Source: Piper betle (lineage: Eukaryota > Streptophyta > Magnoliopsida > Piperales > Piperaceae). Taken from it: a stretch of 64,000 nt of DNA. The stretch is from positions 248,001-312,000 of the forward strand of contig JAURVB010013550.1 of NCBI GenBank assembly GCA_033002965.1, written 5' to 3'. The notes beneath the pieces were generated by a model. It was not told where the DNA came from, searched no databases, and was given only the letters and a program-made list of their open reading frames with translations. Every line of letters begins with the position of its first letter. Position 1 is the first letter of the stretch. This document shows, piece after piece, positions 48,941 through 60,727 of this stretch. The position numbers and the translations under genes are program-made.

Positions 48941-50890
48941 TACAGATTATGGCAACTAGTGTGCAAAATGAACTAGACTACATTCAAGCTAAGCAGAATC
49001 CTATTGTTGACATTGAATCTGATTCAACTACCAAAAAAGGAAGAGATCATCTTTATGCTGGAAGTATTTTGATGATATTGCAAAAGATGGCATCCTACAC
49101 CACCAGTGTAGGCACTGCCGGCACAAGTTTGGAATGCAAAAATCTGGGCCAGCCACTCAGCTGAACAGACACTTGAAGACTTGTCGAAAGCTTAAAACAG
49201 TTGAAGGACAAAAGGACACATCATTAGAACCAGCCGAGATTGATGAAGGGACAATTGCCATTACAAATTTCAAATTTGATCAAGGAAAAACTATTAAAGT
49301 ATTAGCTAAGCTGATAATACTTGATGAGAAATCTTTTAAATCAGTTGAGAGCTAGATCGTCAATTTATTTTGCTGAGTGCTCCAACCTAAATTTGAAAAG
49401 GTCTCACACAACAAAATAAAAGAAGACTGCATGGCTGTATACATGGAAGATTTGAAAAATTGAAGTCAACCCGGACCAAAAGTTGATAGAATATCTATTA
49501 CTACAGATACCTGTATTTCAAATAAAACAAAAGAGTACATGATCATCACTGCACAATATGTTGATTGGAACTGGTAGATGCAGAAAAGAATTTTGAGCTA
49601 CTCTAGTGTTAAACCACCTATTAATGTTTCAAGAATAACTCAAGTCGTCAATAATGCTTGTAGGAATGGAGCTTTGAAGGTAAGGTTTTTACTATTATAT
49701 TGTGCAATGCTTCCAAGAATGATAGTACCATTAGAATTAAAGTCATCATTTAAATCATTTAAAGGAAAACTTTACATGTAAGGAATAATTTTCCATTCAA
49801 GGTGCAGTGCTTATATTTTAAACTTATTGTTCAAGTTGGACTTTACTGTATCAATGATGCATTCTCCAACATCCATAATAGTCAAGTACATCAACAGATC
49901 ACATGGTCAAAAGGAATCCTTTAACAGTATCCTCACACAACTAAGATTGTCTGGAAATGGGAACTGAAAATTGGATGTTTGCACACGCTGGAACTCAACT
50001 AATGAAATGATAACTTCTGCCTTAGAGTTGCAGCAAGAATTGATTGCTCTAAAACTATCTGATTCTAACTACACTTGGCTGTCAGAAGAAACAGATGGAA
50101 GAAGCTACGTGAAGTTCATGCTCTATTTAAAGTTTTTGCTAAGGTGACATATATTTTCAGATACTAAATGTCCAACATCAAACATGTTTTTAAAGGTACT
50201 TTGGAGAATAAAGGAAGTATTATTTAAAGGTTCTGTTAGTCCATATGAATACATAGAAGATATGGCATTTGCTATGAAAGAAGTATTGGAGTGATTGCAA
50301 TGTAGCAACTGTGATAGCTACCAAATTAGTATAGAATGACGCTGCCATGATTTGTCTTTCCAAAGACATATTCTTCAAATAGAGCAAATGAAGAGTTGGA
50401 GAAGGTTGAGAGAACTCTACATGAACTTTACATGATGTATGAAAGCATGCTTATGATTAGAGAAATACAAGATCAAGGTAATGGTAATCAGGTGGCTGCT
50501 GGTGCTGATGATTTTGACAATGTTTTTTTGCAATTTGTTCAACAAAGTGAAGCAGCAGTTTGAAATAGATGTTAACCCTGGAGGAGGGTTACTTTCTTGC
50601 ACCAAATGATAGCCATTTAATGTGCTTGGTTGGCGGAAGAAAAATACATTGAAGTTTACTATTCTGAATGGAAGTTTTGGCCATTCCAACGACTTCTATT
50701 GCATCGGGAGTTTTAGCCATTCCATCGACTTCTGTTGCACAGGTGGTAGGATTATTAGTGATTATCGAAGCAATTTACAACCAGAAATAGTAGAAGCACT
50801 TATTTGTGCTCAAGATTTGATGCGTTCTACATTCTACACCCTGCACTTGAAGTTGTCGAAGAATAATAGATCATTAATAATATTATAGAA
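48941..50890 (+). pseudogene. hAT transposase remnant (RICESLEEPER-like, BED zinc finger)
   Basis: A nearly full-length hAT transposase is recognisable in pieces. The BED zinc finger at about 49060-49185 reads WKYFDDIAKDGILHHQ, then CRHCRHKFGMQ with CxxC, then LNRHLKTC with HxxxxC. Catalytic-region pieces include ITTDTCISNKTKEYMIITAQ (about 49495-49560), YTWLSEETDG (about 50070-50100) and ISDYRSNLQPEIVEALICAQ (about 50755-50815), the last being the C-terminal hAT dimerisation domain. Stops and shifts interrupt it roughly every 100-250 bp, so it is not functional. Related domesticated genes such as RICESLEEPER exist in plants, but those keep an open frame. Termini and the 8-bp target duplication expected of hAT were not found. 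Confidence 0.85.
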
Positions 50891-52201
50891 TTGGTTCACT
50901 ATAACCAAATATTGTTTACTTTTTCTCCTTATGTTAATAAAAGCACATTGCTGATAGTACACTAATTACTTTGTAGGTACTTGACAGTGCAAATGGGTTA
51001 TTTTGATTGCAGTTGGGAATGAGAAGCAAATTTTACATGGACTTTGAGATCATATAATTTGTTCTGCTAGTCTTTTTGATTTAAATTTTATAAAGGACAT
51101 TTGGAATGTTGGAATTTACTTTTATGCTTCTCTACTCTATTTTAGAACTCTCCAACTCGGTATGTTTTGTGTCGATTTTTATTATAATTATCATCATTAA
51201 GAAAGTTTTTATTTACAGATATTTATATTATGATGTTTGTTTGTTATGTTACTTCACTATTCACTCTTGAAATGGCTATTATTTTATGGTAGTTGAGTTA
51301 GAAAAAAGTTATTACAAGCTATGAATTTATCTTAGATTTTTAATATGATGCAATTGAGTTGAAAGTTACAGCTTTGAGTTCAAACATATAAATAATATAA
51401 AAATAACTAAGAAGCCCAATCCTTCTTTGGCATAGATTATGCTAGCACATATAATGTCACACAAAATTGCCTCCTTTATGTCCTAAAAATCAGAACTTTG
51501 AGATCGAGGAGTACAAGAATCACATAACCCAAGAAATATCAGCAAGGGGGGAAATTTTCAATATGAAGAGGGATGATTACTTGATTAGAAAATAACATAG
51601 TTTAAAGAGAACAAAATCATCTTGCCATGTAATCTTCCTTTTTATCCGGGATTGGGAGATGGATTCCTTCCATGTGCTTCTCTCATGGTATCACCAACTT
51701 ACAAGGATATCCCGTGCCAATCCACGTTTTTCTCCTCTACGATATTCTTCTCATCTACACAACCTTTACCACTTGTTGAGATTTTAACACAAAAAATTCC
51801 AAAATTCATTGATATGTTTTGACAAGTAATGAACAATAGTTAATAAATAGATAATAATTTAATATAGAACCTCAAAATATAAAGAAAACAACAAAACATC
51901 CACTATTACTAATAATAAGTACATAAATTATTTCAATTGGGAAATCCTCACACACTCTCTAATTGAAAACAACTCTCAACAATCTCTAACTGGATTGAAA
52001 ACAACTTACAATAATCTCTAACCGGAACACACAATCTCTAACCGGAACACACTACAATTCAGAATGACCATAATCTCCAACTAGGATGCACATCTAATTG
52101 GGAAACTCACAATTCACATTTAAAATGACACTCTCAATTGTGTACTCTCTTCGATTAAGTTATATCTCCACTTTCCTCATAATATAACTATATATATATA
52201 C

Positions 52202-52242
<41 letters not shown>

Positions 52243-53950
52243 AGACACATACTCAAGACAGCCAACCTCGTAAATACGAAGAGCCAAACACCAAATACTC
52301 CTCATTTTCCACAATTCTACTCAAATTCCTCATACTTCTTAGAGTAACTTCATGTCTTTATAATTCCCCATGTATGTAGTTGCATGTCTATTCACATTCA
52401 TCATATGCTTAGAAATTCCTTGGTTTTGAATTGCTTCAAACCCTGCTCTATTTCTTCCTTTGCCGCTCGTGCACTTCTCAATTCATAATCGTTTCCTCCC
52501 GTCTTTGGCAAGCTGAGTTCGAACTCACACTTTCGCTTGACTCGAAAACATAGCGAGCCAAGCACGAGTGAGCCCAAACACTATGAATTTTGGATGAGCT
52601 GCTTAACCAAAAACTCATCAAGCAGTCAAGCCAAGCTCAAACATGCTTGCCAGCCAAAAAGCATGTCTCAAACATAGCCCTGTTTGGCTCACATCGCCTC
52701 GTTTACACCCTCAATGAAATGATAAAAGAATTAAGTTGCATTAGAGGATGGAAGAGATGCAAGCAATAAAAGTGTACATGATATAATTAAGGCAAATACA
52801 CACACCTAAAAAATTATTAAGTGGGGTTAGTGAAACTATGGATATAATTTATATTGTTAAAGTAAATTGGCAGCATAAATAGTATTTTACTGTTAATCTA
52901 CTATGAATGAGATTATATTTGTTTGTGAATTTAAGTTGTAAATCTGACGTGAATCGTTTCTATCCTTCATATTTTAAGCTCACAAGCTTGTGATAAGATT
53001 TACATAGGTAGGAAGTGTGTAATTTGATTAACGGGCTTGTAGTATTTTTTTGGGTTGGTCTGTGAATCGTAAAAATATGTGTAAATACAATCACACTTAA
53101 AAAAATAATCTCACTATCTCCTTAATATAGATTTATGGTCTAAATTTACAGGCGCAATTGACATTGCCGGTTTAACTAACCCCCCTAAAGGAGGCAAATC
53201 ATCACGAAAGCTAACCCCTAATTCTAAACTCGTTTGGATATCCAAATTGAAACTAACTCATCAATGCGCGCATAGCACAAGCAAATAGCATGGGCTATCT
53301 GCTACATCCTAAACTCCAAATGCATGCAATAAGCAACCTTAAAACCCAATCAAGCACTCTAAACGTGACACAACCCCAATCTAACCCTAAACTAACTCAA
53401 CTCAATACTAAACTAGCTCGAATCAGATCAAAAGTCGGTCAAAATCTTGAGCCGTAAACTCTAGTTTTACAATGACAACGCTGTTTTTACAGTGACAACT
53501 AAACTTAATTAATATAATTGATAATAATTGGACATAGAAAATATTTTTAACAACAATATGATTTGTTGTTAGAGCTAACAACGAATAGCAGTTATGAGTG
53601 TCTCAGTTATTCTCCTCTTTAATCATTCTTGATAAGTAGGTAAGGCACCATAATTTTACAATGCACGGTCCCTATGTATGCCAACCTGGCTAATACTACA
53701 TTAGAAAGAATATTGTTAGCACTTTTTTAACACAAAAGAGTTGAAAACAATCTCTAAGACTGAATTGAATCGAAGGGCTCTCACCCACATCCTACTTTAG
53801 GCACTTTTGTGCCCTACTCACCCTAACCTGGTTAGGAGTATGCTTAAAGTAAAATATTTGTAAGGGGAACTAAAATTAACAATCAATTAATAAAAGTACA
53901 ATAAAAATTAAAAAAATAAATAAAATATTACAAAAAAGAAATTATGTTAG
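50891..53950. other. Intergenic DNA with simple repeats
   Basis: No gene was recognised. Phrases aatctctaac(t/c)gga recur at 51981, 52012 and 52033. The rest is AT-rich, with a somewhat GC-richer piece at 52440-52700. Confidence 0.4.
52189..52243. repeat. Compound (TA)n-(GA)n microsatellite
   Basis: A TA tract with one interruption runs straight into a GA tract of about 14 units. Confidence 0.95.
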
Positions 53951-54153
53951 TATGTGTTTGTGTAGGTTGCTAAATGAGCGAGCGAGCGAAGCTCAACTTG
54001 TACTCAAACTCAACTCGAATAGCTCGAAGTTCGTTCGAATTCAACTAGAGATCGAATGAGTTTTAAGTATATATGTTTGAAATCGACTCGAACATTTCTG
54101 ATGTTGTTCGAGCTTGACTCGTTCTCTAATACACTTAATTGTTAAATTTTGAA

Positions 54154-54290
54154 GAGCTCAAAACCAGCTCGTTTGAGAGTTTGAAACTATTTTATTTGGG
54201 AGTTTGAAACTAACTTGTTTGGGAGCTTAAAACCAGCTTGTTTGGGAGTTTGAAACCAGCTTATTTGAGAGTTAAGAACCAACTCAATCA
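54154..54290. repeat. ~27-bp minisatellite
   Basis: About five to six diverged copies of a unit like ccagcttgtttgggagtttg follow one another in tandem. Confidence 0.75.
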
Positions 54291-54457
54291 TAAAGTCAAA
54301 AGTAGCTCGTTTGAGATAAAAACATACAGTTGTAGAAAATAAAATTAACAAAAATAGTCTATCAACATATTTATATAAACTATCTTAATAATAAAAGGTC
54401 TTTTCAAGTTTCAACCATGTTTCAATTTTTTTTTAACAAAATACCTAAGGCACTAGT

Positions 54458-55861
54458 TGTAATGACTAGCCCGTTCCGAGCCACAAGCCAAGTGTTACTA
54501 TATAAAACTAAGTGTCTCATAAATTACTTTTCTATTAATTTTTAAGATTTTTAAAATAAACCCATGATATAAAATTTTATATAACAAATGCTCGGAATAA
54601 TCTAAACCCCATGAACCGAACCAAAATCTCACTGTCGTGCAAACAACCTAAAAGTATAACAACATATAGGAGACAAAAATAATAGTTTATAACAACATAT
54701 AGGAGACAAAAATAATAGTTTAATAACAGAGTCATGTAGTTGTCCTGACTTTATCATCTTTCCATAATGCTCATACATGTGAAGGCAATTTCACATTAGT
54801 GATAAAAATACTAAGTTATATAATTACAAGAAACAATTTAATATATTCCACAACATCTAAATTTAAGTCTTTTAATGATTATGAGCGTATGTCAAGCTCT
54901 TATTTTACCGAGCGGGGTGGCCACCCTATCCAGCTACAATCTCATATATGCACACACATGCTACATAGCCTTCGACCTATAGTTATTGATGTTTGTCATT
55001 GACTCACCCTCTCGGTATCACAAGTACATAATGAGTCGTCTTGTGCCACTACGCCCTGTCACCCTTTTCGGCATGAGGGCAGATATTTAATCTTTCAAAA
55101 ATTTTAAGGGTGCTGCCTGTTGGACTGAGTCAATTCTTTAACCCAAGTTGCACTACGCACATGGTGGTCGAATGTAAGCTCAGGCTGACCAAGACTACTC
55201 CCAAATATGAATATATAATTTTAAGGGTGGGTGCTGCCTCATGTCAGACTGAGGTAATATGGTGGTCGAATGTGGGTTCACGTCGATGAAGACTCCCAAT
55301 AGGAATATATAACATTTCAAGTAATTATACGAACCAGTAATTATACGGACCAGGAATTGTGATGAGGCACCTGCAACTACAACACACAATCCTAATATGA
55401 ATGAAATTCTCAAAACCCTCCCCTTGTGAGCCAAATATTCTCACAAACTATCAAGTTGGTGTTTTATTTACCATCAACAGAATTCTCCTTCATATAGAAT
55501 AATATGTGTGGAATTCAAGAAGTCACTATATTAAATTTTGTAAAAAAGAACGTAATCACATATAATTATATTAAGCACTAACTATTTGTGTGATAACGAA
55601 AAGTTAAAAAAATTGAATATTGAGTTAAAGCGAATGAGTGTCAAATTGCACGACTCCCGATCTTCAAAAATTTAATAAATAAAACTTATTTTAAATTATC
55701 CATAATTATCATTGTATCGATATGCTAAAGGTTATAATTGATAATTTATGATATTGATTCTCAAAAATTAATTTAATTAAATATTATTTATGGTTCGTTT
55801 TAAGATTTATAAAATCCTAAATAAAATAACCAAATTATTTTTTTGGGGGGGGGTGTTTACA
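54458..55861. mobile_element. Solo LTR, 1404 bp, second copy of the family at 26584
   Basis: The sequence begins TGTAATGACT and ends GTTTACA, with flanks ctagt (54453-54457) and ctatt (55862-55866), a 5-bp duplication with one mismatch. It is collinear with 26584-27711 along its length but about 280 bp longer. Part of the extra length is a 33-bp tandem duplication (54655-54687 and 54688-54720), and part lies around 55195-55350, where phrases such as gtggtcgaatg recur. There is no coding DNA. Confidence 0.8.
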
Positions 55862-57289
55862 CTATTCAACAGTATACATTTCCAAAAAATAAAATGGTTA
55901 GAACTGTAAATCCAAAATTGAAAGAAAATTAAATTTAAACAAACTACATCATTCTCCCAACAAGAAATTAGAATCTAAACAAAAATTCTCAATCCCACCA
56001 TCTAGATAACAAACCCTAATCCTAAAAATTATAATTAAAGAGATAATCACCAAAAACAACATGAAACCAAAATCTAAATAAAAGTTCACGATCTCACCAT
56101 TCAAACAAGAAACCCCCAATCCTAAAAAACTACATCAAATCGTCCAATAAGAAACCAGAATATAAAATATGATATAAATCAAATTAAATGTGATACACCT
56201 AATAATCGTTTAATAGCATGTTCTAACCCTACCAACCCACCCAAAATACTAGCTAACATGTCCTAACGTGGTAAATGATGGTTTTAAAAGATTAATTCTT
56301 TTCCACACAATTTTAAAAAACTTAATTCTTTTCCATGCAATTTTAAAAATTTGTTCATGTTAAATCTTTTGGACATTCTTGGCATAGAATTTTTTTAAAA
56401 AAAATTATATATGTATCTTTATCCCAGTAATGAACCGTAATCTTATAGCATCTTATATAAACTATAACATGCATAATTTGTTAACCTTACAATTTTAGTT
56501 AATTAAGCATGATAAATAATTAAATTGTTGTGCTAGAGATTTTCTGCATGTAGCATACCCATATTAATTAAAACTGGTTTCCATTCTTTTATTGTAGTAA
56601 AATTATTTTTTATAATTTATATTAATAGTCCATAATAAGATTTAACCATGATTTTAAATGAGTTCTGAGTTGGTAAGTGATACTATATATATTATTATAT
56701 TATATTATCAAGTCAAGTTTGAGTCGAGATATAAATCAATTTTGAGTCGAGTTATAATCGAGTTGAGTAGAGTTGAACACTGCCTCTTGCTCAAACTCGA
56801 CTCGTAAGATTCGAGTTCGAGCTCAGGCATTTAAATGTTGAGTTTTGAATCGAGTCAAGTCGAATCAAATGCCAAATGCTTATAAGCTGGTTAGCTCAAT
56901 TAGTAGCGTTATGTGTGTGTAAAGGGTTGTTCAAAGCTCAATTAAACTCAATTAGCTAGGTACTCGACCCGAAAAACCCGATTTGAAACTTAACTCAATA
57001 TCAAACGAGCTAAACCTAAGTTTATATCTTCTTAACTCTGCTCAACTCGAAGCTCAACACTCTATACAAAAAATAAAAATTTTAATATTTATTTTAAAAT
57101 TTTTTATGCAAATATAATCAAATTATAAAATATCACTACATGATAACAATTTAAATAGAAATATGCATGATTAAATTATCTTTCATGCATAATTATGTCA
57201 AAGTTGAAATATTTTAATTATAGATTAAATTTTAGTATGAATTATACAAAAAATACATCATTAAATATCTTGCTATCAGTGCTTTGTGG

Positions 57290-57844
57290 CGACTGGCACC
57301 GCCCGCCCTGTTGGACCCATTTGCCCACGCTTGCGTCTGCTTGCCTAACCTGTTCACCTACCCTCCAACCCATCTGCTTCCCCATGTTGGTGTCTGCGTC
57401 CATCATTCCAAACCGGCCTAGGCAACCCAGTCCACCAGTTTATTTAATCTGAACCAAACTGACTTGGCCCGACTCGATTCGGTTCTATATAATTAACCTG
57501 ATTCGGCTCATTTTCAGCCCGTTTTTTGTCATTTTTCAACCGTTTTCGATAATTTGAGAACTCACACATTAGTTTAGATGTATATTCATATTATGTAGTA
57601 TATTTTGATATTATGAGTGTTTTTATTTATTTATGTATTTATTATTATTTATTTTTTATTTATATATTTGTCGTATATGATGAATGGTTATGTGATTGTT
57701 TATCATTATTATTGATATCGTTACTTATTAATATTAATCTTACTCATGCTTATTAAATTTTATTTAATTATTTTTATCTATTTATTTTTTCATGTGTATG
57801 TTATTATTTATTTGCATTAATTATGTATTTCTATTTTAGATAGC

Positions 57845-57881
<37 letters not shown>

Positions 57882-58900
57882 CATGATTGACTAATACTAA
57901 CTATTTGTTTTATTTACCTATTTATTGAATTATTATTTATTTATTTATTTATATGTTTGCTAACACGGAGTATGTATTAATATTTACTCGTGTTAGCGTG
58001 TATTATGAGTGTTTTCACTTATTTATTATTTATCTATTTATTCACAAGTGTGTTATTTATTATTATTTTTATTTTATCTTGATTTACGTATTGATTGTTT
58101 AGTTATAGGTTTATTTAGCATTGTTTTTTTATTAAGATGTTTTGATGATGTGAATGCGCATCACAAGCATACACCATATAGAGATGTCAGTATTTTACTT
58201 AATAGTACATTTTGATGTAGGTTTTAGAATCAGAGCTCGCCGTAAATGACACATCACACTTAGAGCTTAGACCACAAGTCCACTAAAACTCTTCTCAGTT
58301 TTATCACTATATTATATCGTTGATTTGATTTCTAGATCGCAGAACGTATTTAGTGGTTATTTTATCGGATTAGACATATTTTACTCTTGTAATGAATAAC
58401 CCTCGAGGATGAAATCCATCGAGTCTGATTTCGAAAATACGATCCACTACAAGTTGCCTTCGGACTTATGTATATAATTCCCTTCCCATGTATATATATG
58501 ATTTTATAGAGTTTTTAATGAGAGCGAGTGATGGTAAAATCGATTGGCACCTACCGCGAGCGATGCATGTGCCAGTCAAAGTGAGCTTTAGATTGAAGGA
58601 TATACTGGTAGTCATAAAGGATCCTGACAATTTCATATTTTGAGTTCCTCACACCCGAAGAAATATAGAGGTTTAAGAGCACTATTTGGTACCAGTGCAC
58701 CCCCGAACATATGGCATATGGTTTAAAAGGTGAATCTCTAAGAGTACTCGGTCTTTGTACTCAGGCCATGAGATAAGAGGATATAGAGGGCTTTAAGATA
58801 TACTGGTAATCTTGAACGATAGAAAAATAAGAAAATGTCAAGGCATCTCATGACTTAGAATGAAATGTTATTCAAGTCGAGGCTTACGGCTCCTTATTAG
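57290..58900 (+). repeat. Diverged R1-family long repeat
   Basis: The segments at 57290-57480 (GC-richer), 57490-57620, 57630-58090 (TTTATTA-rich) and 58200-58700 parallel the minus strand of 41740-39480. The segment 58200-58420 also resembles 37380-37560. A phrase cttagagcttagaccacaag (58248) appears in the same orientation at about 40017, although its neighbours there are inverted, hinting at a local rearrangement. No coding domain was seen. Confidence 0.45.
57847..57880. repeat. (ATT)n microsatellite
   Basis: About eleven uninterrupted ATT units lie inside the TTTATTA-rich part of the long repeat. Confidence 0.9.
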
Positions 58901-59239
58901 TGTCACTTTGAGAGTTCACATAGAAAATATGTATATTGCTTTCTTTCCAGTGAAATATTATATTTCACTTATCATATCAGTTTATACCAATTATGTTTTA
59001 GATTAAGAACACTCATTGTTGATATTTTTTATATTATATGTGTAGGTCTTATAATTTTAAGTAGGCTTTAGTGGGAAGATATATAAATACTACGTATATT
59101 TGAACTCAATATAATTAGTTTTTTATATTTTTATTTATATTTTAATATATATTTAATAATATCTTTTATTCTCGAGCATTAAGTAAGATATTCGGAACTA
59201 ACTCTATTATTTATGACCCAAACCCAACTTAACAGAGCT

Positions 59240-60647
59240 TGAATGGAGCAAAACTCCTCGTACCTCGAAGTGAAAAGGGGAAGGGCGCGCCATTCAATCC
59301 CGCCAAAGCTCGTCTCCCCTCCGCGTCCTCCTTCCCCTTCTCTACGGCCCTTCTTCTCTCCTCTCCGTTGCCTTGCCGTTCTTCAAGGTTTGATTTCTTT
59401 CTCCGACGTTTTCTGTACCAAAAGGTCGCGTCTTTTTGCATTCCTGTTTCTTGTCTGTTGCGGTTATGGATGGCCTCGTATCCGATGAGTGCCTTGAGTG
59501 GAATCTGTTTGTTTAATCATCATTGCTCATAAACGCATGAACTTTGTGCAATTGGTACATTTGGGCTGTTAGAAGTACTTTTTTATTCAGAATTTTTGAA
59601 TATTTCGTCCAGTTTTTGTGCCATTTCTTGTCCTCATTTTTCCTTAATTATTTGGTAAGATAAATTTTTATGGATAAGATTGCCTTGTGTACGTGACATA
59701 TAATTTGTTGGGCTCGCTTGATTACAAAAAAGAAAAGATTATACTTGGATTGGTTGTTGTTGTACTAGTTTTTGCTAACCAAAGGCAGGTTGATGACAGT
59801 GGACATTGTTTTTTGTTTTGGTTAGGCATTGTGCAGGAAGAAAAACTGATTTCTCTTTAACTACTGGCTGTGTCTTGTGTGTGAATTGTGACATGCACGG
59901 GCAATTTTGAATTTTGTGAATATGATGAAGAAGGCGATTTTAGCAATCATTGTTCTGGGGAATAGAGCGATCAATAAAGATTGCTTTCTCATTATAGAAG
60001 TTGATTTAAGTTTTCATCAAAATATTGGTAATAATACTTGCTGAGCGATCAGAATAAAGGTTGCTTTTCTCATTGAAGAAGTTAATTGAATTTTTTATAG
60101 AAACAGATTTAATAATACTTACTGAGTAATCAATAAATGTTGCTTTCTCATTATAGAAATTAACTGAAGTTTTTATAGAAACTGAGGTGACAATACTTAC
60201 TGAACGATCAATAAAGGTTGCTTTAAGCTAATTGAAGTTTTAATAGAAATGAAGGTAGTAATACTTACCGAGCGATTAGTGAAGGTTGCTTTCTCATTGT
60301 AGAAGTTAATTGAAGTTTTATAGAAACATTGATAATAATACTTGACAAATATGTGAAGGCACGATTTTTGCCAGTTGATCGCACTTACTAAATCTCTTAT
60401 CTATGAATGGTCAGACAACCAAAATATAAAAAGTTGTACTTATACCTGCTATTGTGAAAGGTATGAATTTGTGTTGTTCGCGTATATCAACATTGGTGAT
60501 AGTTTATTTCCTTATTAAATAATAAAGCTATTCACAGGTCTGTTCTTTGTATTTTTATTGCTATTTCAATGCACTTTTATTTGGACTCATTTAGTTCCAC
60601 AGTAATAATTTAATAAGGCTTTTAAAATAAGATCTGTCAATGCGCAG
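59240..60647 (+). other. Inferred 5' UTR exon and intron of the J-domain gene
   Basis: GC-rich, CT-rich leader DNA at about 59240-59397 ends at a donor (CTTCAAG|GTTTG). The next good acceptor, TGCGCAG|GGG at 60647, lies about 80 bp before the coding start. A long 5' UTR intron is common in plant genes of this family. The exon-intron model is inferred without transcript data. Confidence 0.5.
59965..60345. repeat. ~75-bp minisatellite inside the 5' intron, about five copies
   Basis: A unit containing gagcgatcaataaaggttg, ctcattatagaagttaattg, agttttatagaaac and aataatacttactg repeats about five times with small differences. Confidence 0.85.
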
Positions 60648-60727
60648 GGGTTGAAAATTTGGATTTTTCTATGGGTGAAGGTGATTTAAAGGAGTAAAGG
60701 GCAGTCAGATGTAGAAGGCTTCCCAAA

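Larger units (their letters stand above)
53960..57065. repeat. ACTCGA/GCTCGA-rich repeat pair around a solo LTR
   Basis: ACTCGA- and GCTCGA-rich segments at 53970-54130 and 56700-57065 flank AT-rich DNA and the solo LTR at 54458-55861. Such CTCGA-rich low-complexity ends are common in plant non-autonomous elements. Whether the two segments are ends of one element is uncertain. Confidence 0.35.
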
